Shown here: positions 17,551 to 25,577 of the stretch, piece after piece
Position numbering within the stretch: position 1 is the stretch's first letter
Layout: every line of letters begins with the position of its first letter
Origin: Microbacterium enclense
GTDB lineage: Bacteria > Actinomycetota > Actinomycetes > Actinomycetales > Microbacteriaceae
Assembly: GCF_001456955.1 (NCBI RefSeq)
Contig: NZ_KQ758472.1
Span: 80,331-132,011 of the forward strand
Length of the DNA: 51,681 nt
Direction of reading: 5' to 3'
Notes under the pieces: model-generated
Databases searched by the model: none
Seen by the model: the letters and a program-made list of their open reading frames with translations, nothing else
Told to the model about the DNA's origin: nothing
Made by a program: the position numbers and the translations under genes

Positions 17551-17647
17551 TTGTCCACGATTTCATCCACAGATCGCCCCCCTTCCGGCGTCGTGTTAAC
17601 AGGCAGGATTCCGCGGTTGTCGGAGCGTCTGCCGCTCGTTGTCCACA
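17551..17647 (+). promoter_or_regulatory. DnaA-box cluster upstream of nrdHIEF
   Basis: Three same-orientation boxes: TTGTCCACG (17551-17559, one mismatch), TCATCCACA (17563-17571, one mismatch) and TTGTCCACA (17639-17647, exact actinobacterial form). A weaker TTTTCCACC lies at 17518-17526. They fill the nrdH-MFS divergent region. No dnaA or dnaN is nearby, so this is not an origin by context; DnaA control of nrd, known in E. coli for nrdAB, is inferred. Confidence 0.55.
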
Positions 17648-17768
17648 GATCGGACGCTAGACGGGGGTTCCGACATCGCACAGGCCGCCGATTTCACCGA
17701 CCGGCGTGTCGCGGCGTGTCGCGGCATCCGGTGTCCGACGCCCAGAAGCGGGTGTCGGAGGTCGGCGG

Positions 17769-17774
17769 TAGCGT
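17769..17774 (+). promoter_or_regulatory. -10 hexamer TAGCGT of leaderless MFS gene
   Basis: TAGCGT ends exactly 6 nt before the GTG at 17781. Confidence 0.55.
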
Positions 17775-17780
17775 GGTTCG

Positions 17781-18986
17781 GTGGCCGGCTACCGCGTACT
17801 CCTTCGAACCCCTGGCGTGGGGCGCATCATCGCCGCGCAGCTGACGGCACGCTTCCCCAACGGCATGACGAGCCTCGCCGTGCTGCTGCACATCGAGCAC
17901 GTGACCGGTTCGTACGGCGCGGCGGGTCTTGTGCTCGCGGCCACCAGCATCGGTCAGGCCATCGCCGGCCCCGTCACCAGCCGGTGGATGGGCATCTGGG
18001 GCATGCGGCGCGTGCTCACGGTCACGCTGCTGGTGTGCGCCGCCGCGATCGCCACTCTCGCTCTCATCGAGATGCCCCTTCCGCTGTACATGGCCCTCGG
18101 CCTCGTCGCCGGCCTGTCGACTCCCCCGATCCAGTCGGCGGTGCGCACGATCTACCCCAAGATGGTGCCGTCCACACAGCTGACTCCCCTGTACTCGCTC
18201 GACGCCTCGCTGCAAGAGATCATCTGGGTGCTCGCGCCCGTGGTCATCACCCTCGTCGCGACGCAGGTCGGCACCGTGCCGGGCCTGTTGCTGGTGGTGC
18301 TGATCCTGCTGGGCGGGGGCGCGTGGTTCATCCTCAGCCCCGAGGTGGGCCGGGTCCGCATCCCGCGCAGTCGCCGCGCGCTCGGGCGCGTGCTCGCCAA
18401 GCCGCCCGTCATCCTCGCCACAGCGACCGGCTTCCTGCTCATCGGCGCCTGCGCGGCCGTCGAGGCCGGTGTCGTGGCCACCTTCGACCACGGCGGCCTC
18501 GAGGCGGGCCTCATCCTCGCCGTCTTCGCCGTCGGCAGCCTCGCCGGCGGCCTGTCGTTCGGCCACATCCCTATCGGCCCGTGGGCAATGGCGCGCCGCT
18601 TCGCCATCGTCGCGCTCGGTCTGTCGCTGACCATCGTGTCGCTGAACGCGTGGTGGCTGGGCGCCACCCTCCTCGTCGCCGGCGCCGGCATCGCTCCCGC
18701 CCTGGCCGTGATGTTCGCCATGACCTCGGCGAGCGTGCGCTTCAGCGAGACGGCCGAGGCGTACGGCTGGATCGGCACCGGTCAGCTCATCGGCGCCGCC
18801 GCGGGCTCCGCCGTCGCGGGCTTCCTCGTCGACGGCGTCGGCCCCACGGGCGCGTACATCGCCGCCGCGGGGTTCGCGGTCGCCGGGTTCATCGTCTCGG
18901 CCGTCTTCGTCCGCGGATTCCCCGACCTCCGTCACCGCGACGCGAGCCCCATTCCCGACACCGAGCCCGTCGAGACCATCACCTGA
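17781..18986 (+). CDS. MFS transporter
   Basis: A 401-aa major facilitator with 12 predicted helices in two halves, separated by a basic loop at about 188-205 (GRVRIPRSRRALGRVLAKPP). After helix 2 the loop reads SRWMGIWGMRRVL, a degenerate form of the MFS loop 2-3 motif. Its overall character (LAATSIGQAIAGPVTSRW, GLSTPPIQSAVRTIYPKMV) resembles actinobacterial MFS proteins often annotated as sugar or drug exporters; the substrate is unknown. A GTG start 6 nt after TAGCGT suggests a leaderless message. Followed by a long repeat-rich region. Confidence 0.92.
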   Translation: MAGYRVLLRTPGVGRIIAAQLTARFPNGMTSLAVLLHIEHVTGSYGAAGLVLAATSIGQAIAGPVTSRWMGIWGMRRVLTVTLLVCAAAIATLALIEMPLPLYMALGLVAGLSTPPIQSAVRTIYPKMVPSTQLTPLYSLDASLQEIIWVLAPVVITLVATQVGTVPGLLLVVLILLGGGAWFILSPEVGRVRIPRSRRALGRVLAKPPVILATATGFLLIGACAAVEAGVVATFDHGGLEAGLILAVFAVGSLAGGLSFGHIPIGPWAMARRFAIVALGLSLTIVSLNAWWLGATLLVAGAGIAPALAVMFAMTSASVRFSETAEAYGWIGTGQLIGAAAGSAVAGFLVDGVGPTGAYIAAAGFAVAGFIVSAVFVRGFPDLRHRDASPIPDTEPVETIT

Positions 18987-19038
18987 TCCCGGATGCCGGT
19001 GGGCCCGGCATCCACGTCGTCCACGGCACGGGGCGCCC

Positions 19039-19102
19039 GCGCACGCCCCCGACCGCGCACGCCCCCGACCGCGCACGCCCCCGGCCGCGCACGCCCCCGA
19101 CC
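19039..19102. repeat. 16-bp tandem repeat, four units
   Basis: Four consecutive units of GCGCACGCCCCCGACC (third unit has GGCC at its end) start at 19039, 19055, 19071 and 19087. Confidence 0.85.
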
Positions 19103-19125
19103 CCTCGGCACGGTCACCGCGGCAG

Positions 19126-19194
19126 GGTTTGGGGCGGATTCGGCACCTCGGGGCGGAAAATACCCGCCCCAAACGGCAAACCCCGCCCCAAACC
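19126..19194. repeat. 69-bp nested palindrome, copy A
   Basis: It begins GGTTTGGGGCGG and ends CCGCCCCAAACC, a perfect 12-bp inverted repeat. Inside is a second hairpin (CGGGGCGG... ACCCGCCCC) around an A-rich GAAAAT centre. Together with the next 21 bp it is identical to copy B, 90 bp in all. Confidence 0.9.
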
Positions 19195-19239
19195 ACTCCA
19201 CCGACGTCGCCGCCGTCGACTCCGCCCGTCACCCCGCAG

Positions 19240-19279
19240 GGTTTGGGGCAGAATCTGCGCCTTGGAGCGGATTTCGCAC
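19240..19279. repeat. 69-bp palindrome, truncated left half
   Basis: It begins GGTTTGGGGCAGAATCTGCG and follows the left half of the element for about 40 bp with several changes, then breaks directly into copy B. Confidence 0.65.
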
Positions 19280-19348
19280 GGTTTGGGGCGGATTCGGCAC
19301 CTCGGGGCGGAAAATACCCGCCCCAAACGGCAAACCCCGCCCCAAACC
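19280..19348. repeat. 69-bp nested palindrome, copy B
   Basis: Identical to copy A over all 69 bp and 21 bp beyond, so the pair is a recent duplication with the truncated copy between. Confidence 0.9.
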
Positions 19349-19429
19349 ACTCCACCGACGTCGCCGCCGGACTCACCGCCGGCTGCACCACAGCCCGCGC
19401 CTCCGCCCGAACGGCCGGCTTCGCGCGCG

Positions 19430-19834
19430 TCAGTGCGCGCGGCGCAGCAGCTCCAGCACGGCGAGCGCGTAGGCGTCGGCCGGCGCGGGGTGATCGAAGA
19501 CCAGCGTCGACCCGCCGATCGAGATCTCGACCTCGTACGTGTCCGACAGGCGGCGCAGTGACCGGAAGGTCGCGCGCAGCATCTCGCGCAACTGCGACTC
19601 CGACGGCAGCCACAGCGCGTCCTCGGTGGCGACGGAGTCGAGCGCCCACTCCGTCGTGCCGTTGAACGCGAGGATGCGCCCGGTCGGGTAGTCGCGCGGT
19701 TCGACGGTCATGTCGCTGACCGTGAAGACGTCGGCCTCGAACTCCGGCTCGTCCAGCTGGAAGCGGTCGCCGGATCGCGGATGCCACACCAGTCCCGCCG
19801 TGCGCAGAGCCAGGGCCATCTCGGTCGAGATCAT
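19430..19834 (-). CDS. Hypothetical cytosolic protein
   Basis: A 134-aa soluble protein with mixed helix-strand character: MISTEMALALRTAGLVWHPRSGDRFQLDEPEFEADVFTV suggests a small alpha/beta fold, and DTYEVEISIGG and ADAYALAVLELLRRAH close it. Similar proteins are common in Microbacterium-like genomes as uncharacterised pyruvate-dehydrogenase-neighbour proteins, but I cannot name a family. ATG at 19834 lies in the 15-mer AGAATGGATGCCATG, which also precedes the next two plus-strand genes; an in-frame ATG three codons upstream (19843) is possible. It diverges from the hydrolase with 72 bp between starts. Confidence 0.78.
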   Translation of the reverse strand: MISTEMALALRTAGLVWHPRSGDRFQLDEPEFEADVFTVSDMTVEPRDYPTGRILAFNGTTEWALDSVATEDALWLPSESQLREMLRATFRSLRRLSDTYEVEISIGGSTLVFDHPAPADAYALAVLELLRRAH

Positions 19835-19846
19835 GGCATCCATTCT
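19832..19846 (-). promoter_or_regulatory. Start-site 15-mer AGAATGGATGCCATG, copy 1
   Basis: An AGAAT-containing -10-like element 7 nt before the ATG at 19834, identical over 15 bases to 19895-19909 and 20840-20854. Confidence 0.45.
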
Positions 19847-19894
19847 GGCGGGCATCCGACGTCGCGGGTCCGTCACGCTCCACTCGGCGACGCG

Positions 19895-19909
19895 AGAATG
19901 GATGCCATG
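19895..19909 (+). promoter_or_regulatory. Start-site 15-mer AGAATGGATGCCATG, copy 2
   Basis: GAGAAT, 7 nt, then the ATG at 19907. The leaderless spacing suggests AGAAT is the end of a -10 element. Confidence 0.45.
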
Positions 19910-20659
19910 CCCGCACCCGTGACGCTCCCCTTTCTGACGTGGGGTTCCCCCGGCGGCCCCCGCGCCCTGCTCGCCCACGGCCTCGGATCCGACGGCGCCC
20001 TCATGTGGCGGTACGGCACCGCCCTGGCCGACGCGGGCTGGCAGGCCGTGGCCGTCGACCTGCGCGGGCACGGGGTCGCCCCGCGCACCCTCGATTACTC
20101 GATCGCCGCGTACGCCGCCGACCTCGCGGCCACGACGCCCGACACCGACGGACCGTGGGATGCCGTTGTCGCGCACTCGCTCGGCGGGGCTGCGGCCACC
20201 GTCGCGGCGGCCGCACGACCGGGCTGGACGCGGCGGCTCGTGCTGATCGACCCGGCGATCGCGTTGTCCGACGACGATCGCGAGGTCGTTCGCGTGGGCC
20301 AGGAGCAGGCGTTCGCCGACCCCAGCGTCGAGGCGGTGCGCACAGCTCACCCGACCTGGCATCCGATCGACGTGGAGCTCAAGGCCCGCGCCACCCGGCG
20401 TGCGAGCCGCTGGGCGGTCGAGCAGACCAGCCTGCAGAACGCCCGGTGGGACGTCCGCGCCGAGGCCGCAGCGCTCACGGTGCCGACCCACGTCATCGGC
20501 GCCGACCCGTCGGTGCACTCCATCTTCACGGGCGAGCTCGCCGCCGAAGTGCTGCGCAACCCCGCCGTCACCATGGGCGTGATCGAGGGTGCCGGACACT
20601 CGCCGCACCGCGACCGCCCCGAAGCCGCTGTCGCGGCGCTTCTCGACGCGCTGCGGTGA
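19907..20659 (+). CDS. Alpha/beta hydrolase
   Basis: A 250-aa alpha/beta-hydrolase-fold enzyme. The oxyanion-side motif AHGLGSDGALMW (about 23-34), AVDLRGHGVAP (about 49-59), the nucleophile elbow AHSLGGA (Ser about 91) and the catalytic His in GAGHSPHRDRP (about 232) are all present; the acid is probably the Asp of LIDPAIAL or later. Substrate unknown: esterases, lactonases and haloperoxidase-like enzymes share these motifs. No signal peptide, so cytosolic. Confidence 0.92.
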   Translation: MPAPVTLPFLTWGSPGGPRALLAHGLGSDGALMWRYGTALADAGWQAVAVDLRGHGVAPRTLDYSIAAYAADLAATTPDTDGPWDAVVAHSLGGAAATVAAAARPGWTRRLVLIDPAIALSDDDREVVRVGQEQAFADPSVEAVRTAHPTWHPIDVELKARATRRASRWAVEQTSLQNARWDVRAEAAALTVPTHVIGADPSVHSIFTGELAAEVLRNPAVTMGVIEGAGHSPHRDRPEAAVAALLDALR

Positions 20660-20839
20660 GGCGGGCGGGGCGTCGCTGAACGGGCGCGCGACGCGGCCGC
20701 CGCCGGCTCGCTGCGGCGTTGCGGGCGGCCGGGACGCCGGACCCGCGCAGGATCGCCCCATCTCGCCGCGACCATCGGAGAGAAGTGACCGTCTCCGCGC
20801 GTCGTGTCACCCCCGGGCGCGATGTCGGAGGTCGCGCGC

Positions 20840-20854
20840 AGAATGGATGCCATG
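20840..20854 (+). promoter_or_regulatory. Start-site 15-mer AGAATGGATGCCATG, copy 3
   Basis: CAGAAT, 7 nt, then the ATG at 20852; identical over 15 bases to the two copies near 19.85 kb. Confidence 0.45.
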
Positions 20855-22012
20855 ACCTCGTTCGATCCGGCTCGGTATCTGCCCGACGACCTGCTGGCGC
20901 GCATCCGCGAGCGGGCGGCCGTGCACGACCGCGAGAACACCTTCCCCCACGACGACCTCGACGAGCTGCGGGCCGCGGGCTATCTCGGCATCCTCGTTCC
21001 GCAGGCGGCCGGCGGCGCCGGGCTGAGCCTCGCCGAGGCGTCGCTCCTGCAGCAACGCCTCGCGGGCGCGGCGCCCGCGACGGCGCTGGCGGTCAACATG
21101 CACCTCGTGTGGACGGGTGTGGCGAAGGTTCTGCGCGACCGCGGCATCGACGACCTCGCGTTCGTCGACGAGGCCGCCGGGGCCGGCGAGGTGTTCGCCT
21201 TCGGCATCAGCGAGGCCGGCAACGATCTCGTCCTGTTCGGCAGCGACACCGTCGCCGAGCCCGACGGGCGGGGCGGGTACTCCTTCACCGGAACGAAGAT
21301 CTTCACGTCCCTCTCCCCCGTGTGGCACCACCTGGGTGTGCACGGGTTGGACTCCACCTCGCCCGACGGGCCGAAGATGGTCTTCGCCTTCGTCGACCGG
21401 AGCGACGCGGTCGTCACGCGCGACGACTGGGACACCCTCGGCATGCGTGGCACGCAGAGCCGCACGACCGAGCTCCGCGGAGCGCACGCCGCGGCCGATC
21501 GCGTCATCCGCAGGATCGACCCCGGTCCGCAGCCCGACCCGCTGGTTTTCGGTATCTTCGCGGTCTTCGAGATCCTGCTCGCCTCGGTCTACACCGGCAT
21601 CGCGCGGCGCGCGCTCGATCTCGCGGTCGACGCCGCCACCTCGCGCCGGTCCAAGAAGACGGGCACCACCTACGCGAACGACCCCGACATCCGCTGGCGG
21701 GTGGCCGACATGGCGCTGGCCTACGAGGCGCTGCCGCCGCAACTGGCCGCGCTGGCGCGCGACGTCGACGACCTCGTCGACCACGGCGGGCGGTGGTTCT
21801 CGCTGCTGTCGGGCGTGAAGTACCGCGCCGTCGCCATGGCGAAAGAAGTCGTCGACGACGCCATCCTCGTCGGGGGCGGTGCCGCCTACTTCACGCAGAA
21901 CGAACTCAGCCGCCTGTACCGCGACGTGCTGGCCGGCATGTTCCACCCGTCCGACGCCGAATCCGCGCACTCGACGGCCGCGGCGGCGTGGCTCGGACCG
22001 GTGACCGGCTGA
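20852..22012 (+). CDS. Acyl-CoA dehydrogenase family flavoprotein
   Basis: A 386-aa FAD-dependent acyl-CoA dehydrogenase-like protein. The N-terminal helical domain includes DLDELRAAGYLGILVPQAAGGAGLSL; the beta domain has FAFGISEAGND and FTGTKIFTSLSPVWHHLGVHG, and LGMRGTQSRTTELRGAH is the flavin-proximal stretch. The C-terminal helical domain runs from about 235. It is close to the actinobacterial group that lacks the usual catalytic Glu position in an obvious form, so it may act on non-standard acyl thioesters or as a monooxygenase-like (DszC-type) enzyme; I rate dehydrogenase as more likely. Its stop overlaps the next ATG by one base (TGATG). Confidence 0.88.
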   Translation: MTSFDPARYLPDDLLARIRERAAVHDRENTFPHDDLDELRAAGYLGILVPQAAGGAGLSLAEASLLQQRLAGAAPATALAVNMHLVWTGVAKVLRDRGIDDLAFVDEAAGAGEVFAFGISEAGNDLVLFGSDTVAEPDGRGGYSFTGTKIFTSLSPVWHHLGVHGLDSTSPDGPKMVFAFVDRSDAVVTRDDWDTLGMRGTQSRTTELRGAHAAADRVIRRIDPGPQPDPLVFGIFAVFEILLASVYTGIARRALDLAVDAATSRRSKKTGTTYANDPDIRWRVADMALAYEALPPQLAALARDVDDLVDHGGRWFSLLSGVKYRAVAMAKEVVDDAILVGGGAAYFTQNELSRLYRDVLAGMFHPSDAESAHSTAAAAWLGPVTG

Positions 22013-23286
22013 TGGCCCGCACTCCCACGGCCGCGCTGAGCCCAGCCGATCAGCAGCGCCGCCGCGCCCTGCGCGTCATGAAGGGCGTCGCTCTCGGCGC
22101 GCTGCTCGGGATGGCGATCGTGTTCGCCATCTCCTTCTCGCTCCAGCGCGAGGTGGAGTGGCTGCAGTACGTCCGGGCGGCGGCCGAGGGCGGCATGGTC
22201 GGCGCTCTCGCCGACTGGTTCGCGGTGACGGCGCTGTTCCGGCATCCCCTCGGGCTGCCCATCCCGCACACCGCGATCATTCCGCGCCGGAAAGACGAGA
22301 TCGGTCGGCAGCTCGGCGAATTCGTCGAGACGAACTTCCTCGAGGGCGATGTCGTGCGCACCAAGCTCGAATCGACGCCGCTGTCCGCCCGCGCGGGCGC
22401 CTGGCTCGCCGATCCCGCGCACGCCGACCGCGTCGCCGCCGAAGTGGCCACGCTGGCGTCGAGCGTCCTGACCGCGTTGGATGACGACGACGTGCAGGGC
22501 CTCATCGAAGATCTGGCGCGCGAGCACCTGCTCTCGCCCGACTGGGGGCCGTCGATCGGCGGGTGGCTGGAGCGGGTGGTCGACTCCGGCGCCCATCACG
22601 GCGCGGTCGACCTCGCGCTCGACAACATCGGCGTCTGGCTCGGCAACAACCGCGACACGTTCCAGGGTCTGGTGTCGCGGCGTCTCCCCGCCTGGGTGCC
22701 GGGCGTCGCCGCCCGCCTCGTCGATGACACCGTCTACCGCGAGGCCGTGCAGTTCGTCGACGCCGTGCGCGCCGACCCGCGCCATCAGGCGCGCGGCGCC
22801 ATCGACGGCTACCTCACGCGCCTCGCCGACAACCTGCAGCACGACCCGGCGACGATGGTGCGCCTCGAAGAAGCGAAGGCGGCGGTCTTCGACAGCCCCC
22901 GCGTGCGCCAACTCGCCGCCGACGCGTGGAACACCGCCAAGACGGGCCTGTTGCGCTCGCTCTCCGACCCCGAGAGCGGTCTGCGCCGTCGGGCGTCGGC
23001 CGCCCTCGCCGAAGTCGGTTCGCGGCTGCAGCGCGATGAGGCGTTGCAGAAACGCGTGGACGGGTGGGTCATCGACGCCGCCGTGTTCGTGGTCGGCCGG
23101 TACCGTCACGACATCGCCTCGATCATCACCGACACGGTCGAGCGATGGGATGCCGACGAGACCACCGAGAAGATCGAACTCATGGTCGGCCGCGATCTGC
23201 AGTACATCCGACTCAACGGCACCATCGTGGGCGCGCTCGCGGGGCTGGTCATTTTCACCGTCGCCCACTTCACGTGGGGCTCCTGA
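22012..23286 (+). CDS. DUF445 domain membrane protein
   Basis: A 424-aa protein of the DUF445 family. A hydrophobic segment at about 23-46 is followed by the hallmark AAAEGGMVGALADWFAVTALFRHPLGLPIPHTAIIPRRKDEIG, then a long helical cytoplasmic region of about 300 aa, and a final helix (about 400-420, VGALAGLVIFTVAHF). It is membrane-anchored at both ends. Function unknown in the family. One-base overlap with the upstream dehydrogenase implies coupling. Confidence 0.93.
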   Translation: MARTPTAALSPADQQRRRALRVMKGVALGALLGMAIVFAISFSLQREVEWLQYVRAAAEGGMVGALADWFAVTALFRHPLGLPIPHTAIIPRRKDEIGRQLGEFVETNFLEGDVVRTKLESTPLSARAGAWLADPAHADRVAAEVATLASSVLTALDDDDVQGLIEDLAREHLLSPDWGPSIGGWLERVVDSGAHHGAVDLALDNIGVWLGNNRDTFQGLVSRRLPAWVPGVAARLVDDTVYREAVQFVDAVRADPRHQARGAIDGYLTRLADNLQHDPATMVRLEEAKAAVFDSPRVRQLAADAWNTAKTGLLRSLSDPESGLRRRASAALAEVGSRLQRDEALQKRVDGWVIDAAVFVVGRYRHDIASIITDTVERWDADETTEKIELMVGRDLQYIRLNGTIVGALAGLVIFTVAHFTWGS

Positions 23287-23441
23287 GCGCCGAGGGCCCC
23301 GCACGCGCAGCCCCTCGCACCGGTTAGCAGGTCGAGCATTCCGTGCGGCACCGAGCTCGACGGGCCGGCGGTGGCGGCGAATCGCACATCACGGCCGGTA
23401 AGCGCAAGGCCACGCGTCGCAGTTCCCTACGGCGTGAGCGG

Positions 23442-23813
23442 GTGAGTACTGTGAGCCCCGTGAGCGAGGGTTCGGGGACCGGGGAGTTCCTCTTCACCTA
23501 TGGGGCGCTGCAGGCGCCCGACGTGCAGCTCGACACCTTCGGTCGTCTCATCGCCGGCGACGACGACACCCTCCCCGGGTTCCGTCTCGACGATGTCGAG
23601 AGCACCGACGAACGGGGTGCTTCCACGCCGCACGGTCATCGTCGGCGCAGCCTCCGCCACACCGGCGACCCGCGCGATCGCGTCTTCGGCACCGTCTTGC
23701 ATCTAACCGCGGCTGAACTCGACGCCGCCGACGAATACCTGATCTCCGACTCGCGCCGTATCCCGGTCGTCCTGGCGAGCGGGGCGACCGCCTGGGTCTA
23801 CGTGGCCGCATGA
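23442..23813 (+). CDS. Gamma-glutamylcyclotransferase-like (AIG2 family) protein
   Basis: A 123-aa protein of the AIG2/GGCT fold. The substrate loop YGALQ (family form YGTLQ or YGSL) at about 20-24 is followed by LPGFRLDDVES and, near the end, VFGTVLHLTAAELDAADEYLISDSRRIPV, the usual E-x-x-x-L-D..E.Y..Y-R pattern. The middle stretch DERGASTPHGHRRRSLRHTG is unlike relatives and may contain a compensated frameshift. Three in-frame GTG starts (23442, 23451, 23460) are possible; none has a good ribosome site. It overlaps the arginase gene by 4 bp (ATGA). Confidence 0.72.
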   Translation: MSTVSPVSEGSGTGEFLFTYGALQAPDVQLDTFGRLIAGDDDTLPGFRLDDVESTDERGASTPHGHRRRSLRHTGDPRDRVFGTVLHLTAAELDAADEYLISDSRRIPVVLASGATAWVYVAA

Positions 23814-24868
23814 GCGCCCTCCCCGTCGATCCGCTCTGGCCCCGCGCCGGCGACTGGCCCGCGCCCGCGAGTGGCCAGACCCCGGATGCCGTGCTGCTCG
23901 GCGTCCCCGCCTGGCGGACCTCGCTCTCACCGACGGGCGCCGGAGAGACGCCCGCGGCCGTCCGTGCGGCGTTGCGCCGGTACTCCCCCACCCTCATGGG
24001 CCCGCCGCCCGTCGACCTCACCGCCGCACTGCGCATCGCCGACGCGGGCGACGTCGACGAACCCGACGGCCGAGAGGGCGAGGCACGCGTGCGCGCGGCG
24101 GTCGACGCGTTGTCCGACGTACCTCTGCTCATCGCGCTCGGCGGCGACAACTCGGCGACCTACGCGGTGGCGCAGGGGCGGCGGGCTCGCGGCCTCATCA
24201 CCCTCGACGCTCACTTCGACCTTCGCGACGGCGAGTCGAACGGCTCCCCCGTGCGACGCCTGGTCGCCGATGGGCTCGACCCCCGGCGGGTCGTGCAGAT
24301 CGGTATCGCCGATTTCGCCAACTCCGCGGTCTACGCCCGGCGCGCCGCCGACGCCGGCATCACCGTCATCACACTCGACGAGGTGCGACGGCGCGGCATC
24401 GACGCCGTCACCGCCGAGGCCCTCCGCGTCGCGGCGGGTGTGCACCCCGCCGCCGCGTCGGACCGCCTGCCCGCAGAGTCCGAACACGCGGCAGAGACGG
24501 TGTCCGCATCGGATGGCCCGCCCCGAGCCGGCTCCGACCCGGCGGGCGCGGAGCGCGCACCCGCGTCGGGGTCGGGAGCCGCAACGGACGCACCGCTCGA
24601 CGGCATCCACCCCGGCGGCATCCACCTCGACATCGATGTGGACGTCTGCGATCGATCCGTCGCACCGGGCTGCCCCGCGAGCGTCCCGGGCGGGCTCGCC
24701 GCCTGGGAGCTGCGCGCTCTGGTGCGCGGGCTCGCCCGCGACCCCGGGATCACGAGCGCCGACATCGTCGAAGTGGATGCCACGGCCGACGCCGCAGACG
24801 CTCGCACCGTGCGGCTGGCCGCGCTGTGCGTCCTCGAACTCCTCGCTGGATTGGCGGAACGACGATGA
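23810..24868 (+). CDS. Arginase/agmatinase/formiminoglutamase family hydrolase
   Basis: A 352-aa ureohydrolase-fold enzyme with a dimanganese site. Metal motifs are ALGGDNS (about 105-111), LDAHFDLRDG (about 133-142) and DIDVDVCDRS (about 269-278), followed by PGCPASVPGGLAAWEL, which aligns with the family's usual FAPG-type loop. Between about 212 and 262 there is a Pro/Ala/Ser-rich insertion of some 50 residues not usual in the family. Substrate may be arginine, agmatine or formiminoglutamate. Because hutHUI lies 3-8 kb away and no other hutG is in view, formimidoylglutamase is attractive but unproven. ATGA overlaps link it to both neighbours. Confidence 0.88.
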   Translation: MSALPVDPLWPRAGDWPAPASGQTPDAVLLGVPAWRTSLSPTGAGETPAAVRAALRRYSPTLMGPPPVDLTAALRIADAGDVDEPDGREGEARVRAAVDALSDVPLLIALGGDNSATYAVAQGRRARGLITLDAHFDLRDGESNGSPVRRLVADGLDPRRVVQIGIADFANSAVYARRAADAGITVITLDEVRRRGIDAVTAEALRVAAGVHPAAASDRLPAESEHAAETVSASDGPPRAGSDPAGAERAPASGSGAATDAPLDGIHPGGIHLDIDVDVCDRSVAPGCPASVPGGLAAWELRALVRGLARDPGITSADIVEVDATADAADARTVRLAALCVLELLAGLAERR

Positions 24869-25329
24869 TCCAACTCCTGCTCGCGCGACACGCGAAATCC
24901 GAGTGGGGCGACAGCGGGCTCGACGATCACGACCGCCCCCTCGACGACCGCGGACGCCGCGACGCCCCCGCCATGGCTCGCACGCTGCAACGCGCCGGCG
25001 TGCGACCGGCGGTTCTGCTCTCGAGCTCGGCCGTGCGCGCACGCGAGACGGCGGCGGTGTTCGCGAATGCCTTCGACGTCGACGTCACCGAGCAGCCTCA
25101 GCTCTACCTCGCCCCGCCCGACCGGCTCCTCGAGGCCGCACGCGCCAGCGGCGCCGACGAAGTCATGGTCGTGGCGCACGACCCCGGGATGAGCGCCCTG
25201 GTGTCTCGCCTCGCCGACCGTGAGGAGCGCATGGCGACCTGTGCGGTGGCGGTCTTCACCTGGCACGACGGAACGTGGGACGACGTCGACGCGACGCCGC
25301 CCGACGAGTTCGACCTCTACACGCCCTGA
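24865..25329 (+). CDS. SixA-type histidine phosphatase family protein
   Basis: A 154-aa histidine phosphatase. The catalytic motif is ARHAKSEW (about 7-14, RHG type with His as phospho-acceptor), then PLDDRGRRDAPAMARTL, SSSAVRARETAAVF (second Arg) and VVAHDPGMSALVSRL with the second catalytic His. Family members dephosphorylate phosphohistidine on proteins or small metabolites. It overlaps the arginase-family gene by ATGA, the third member of a coupled series. Cytosolic. Confidence 0.92.
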   Translation: MIQLLLARHAKSEWGDSGLDDHDRPLDDRGRRDAPAMARTLQRAGVRPAVLLSSSAVRARETAAVFANAFDVDVTEQPQLYLAPPDRLLEAARASGADEVMVVAHDPGMSALVSRLADREERMATCAVAVFTWHDGTWDDVDATPPDEFDLYTP

Positions 25330-25577
25330 GCCCTCGTCACGGCGAGCCTCGACACGCCCCGCGATCCGATCTCCGTGTCCGGGCGCGACCCGGCATCCGC
25401 CCGCCCCGGGGCGCCGTCCACGCCCGGATCCATGCGGAAAGCGATCAGCGGCTCGTCATCCGCTCGACATCTGAGGCGACATCGACGCAAATCTTCGTCT
25501 GATAGAACGGGATGACGCCCGAGCGCGGTCGTCGCAACGGGCGCGCTGAGCGCATCGGACCAACCGGGGAAGTGGTC

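Larger units (their letters stand above)
18987..19429. other. Gene-free repeat region
   Basis: About 440 bp with no credible gene. It carries a 16-bp tandem array (19039-19102), two identical 69-bp nested palindromes (19126-19194, 19280-19348) and a half copy between them. Confidence 0.8.

Noticed and set aside
17551..17647. Replication origin
   Set aside because: DnaA boxes are few and there is no dnaA, dnaN, rpmH or gidB context; treated as regulatory boxes.
17639..19561. 640-aa plus-strand frame across the MFS gene and the repeats
   Set aside because: Arg/His/Pro-rich composition and it runs through non-coding repeats; the MFS frame has clear membrane segments.
20660..20851. Gene between the hydrolase and acyl-CoA dehydrogenase
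   Set aside because: Only composition-driven frames; the region looks like a spacer with the upstream part of the promoter.
23287..23441. Small minus-strand ORF after the DUF445 gene
   Set aside because: No ribosome site and it extends as a shadow into DUF445.
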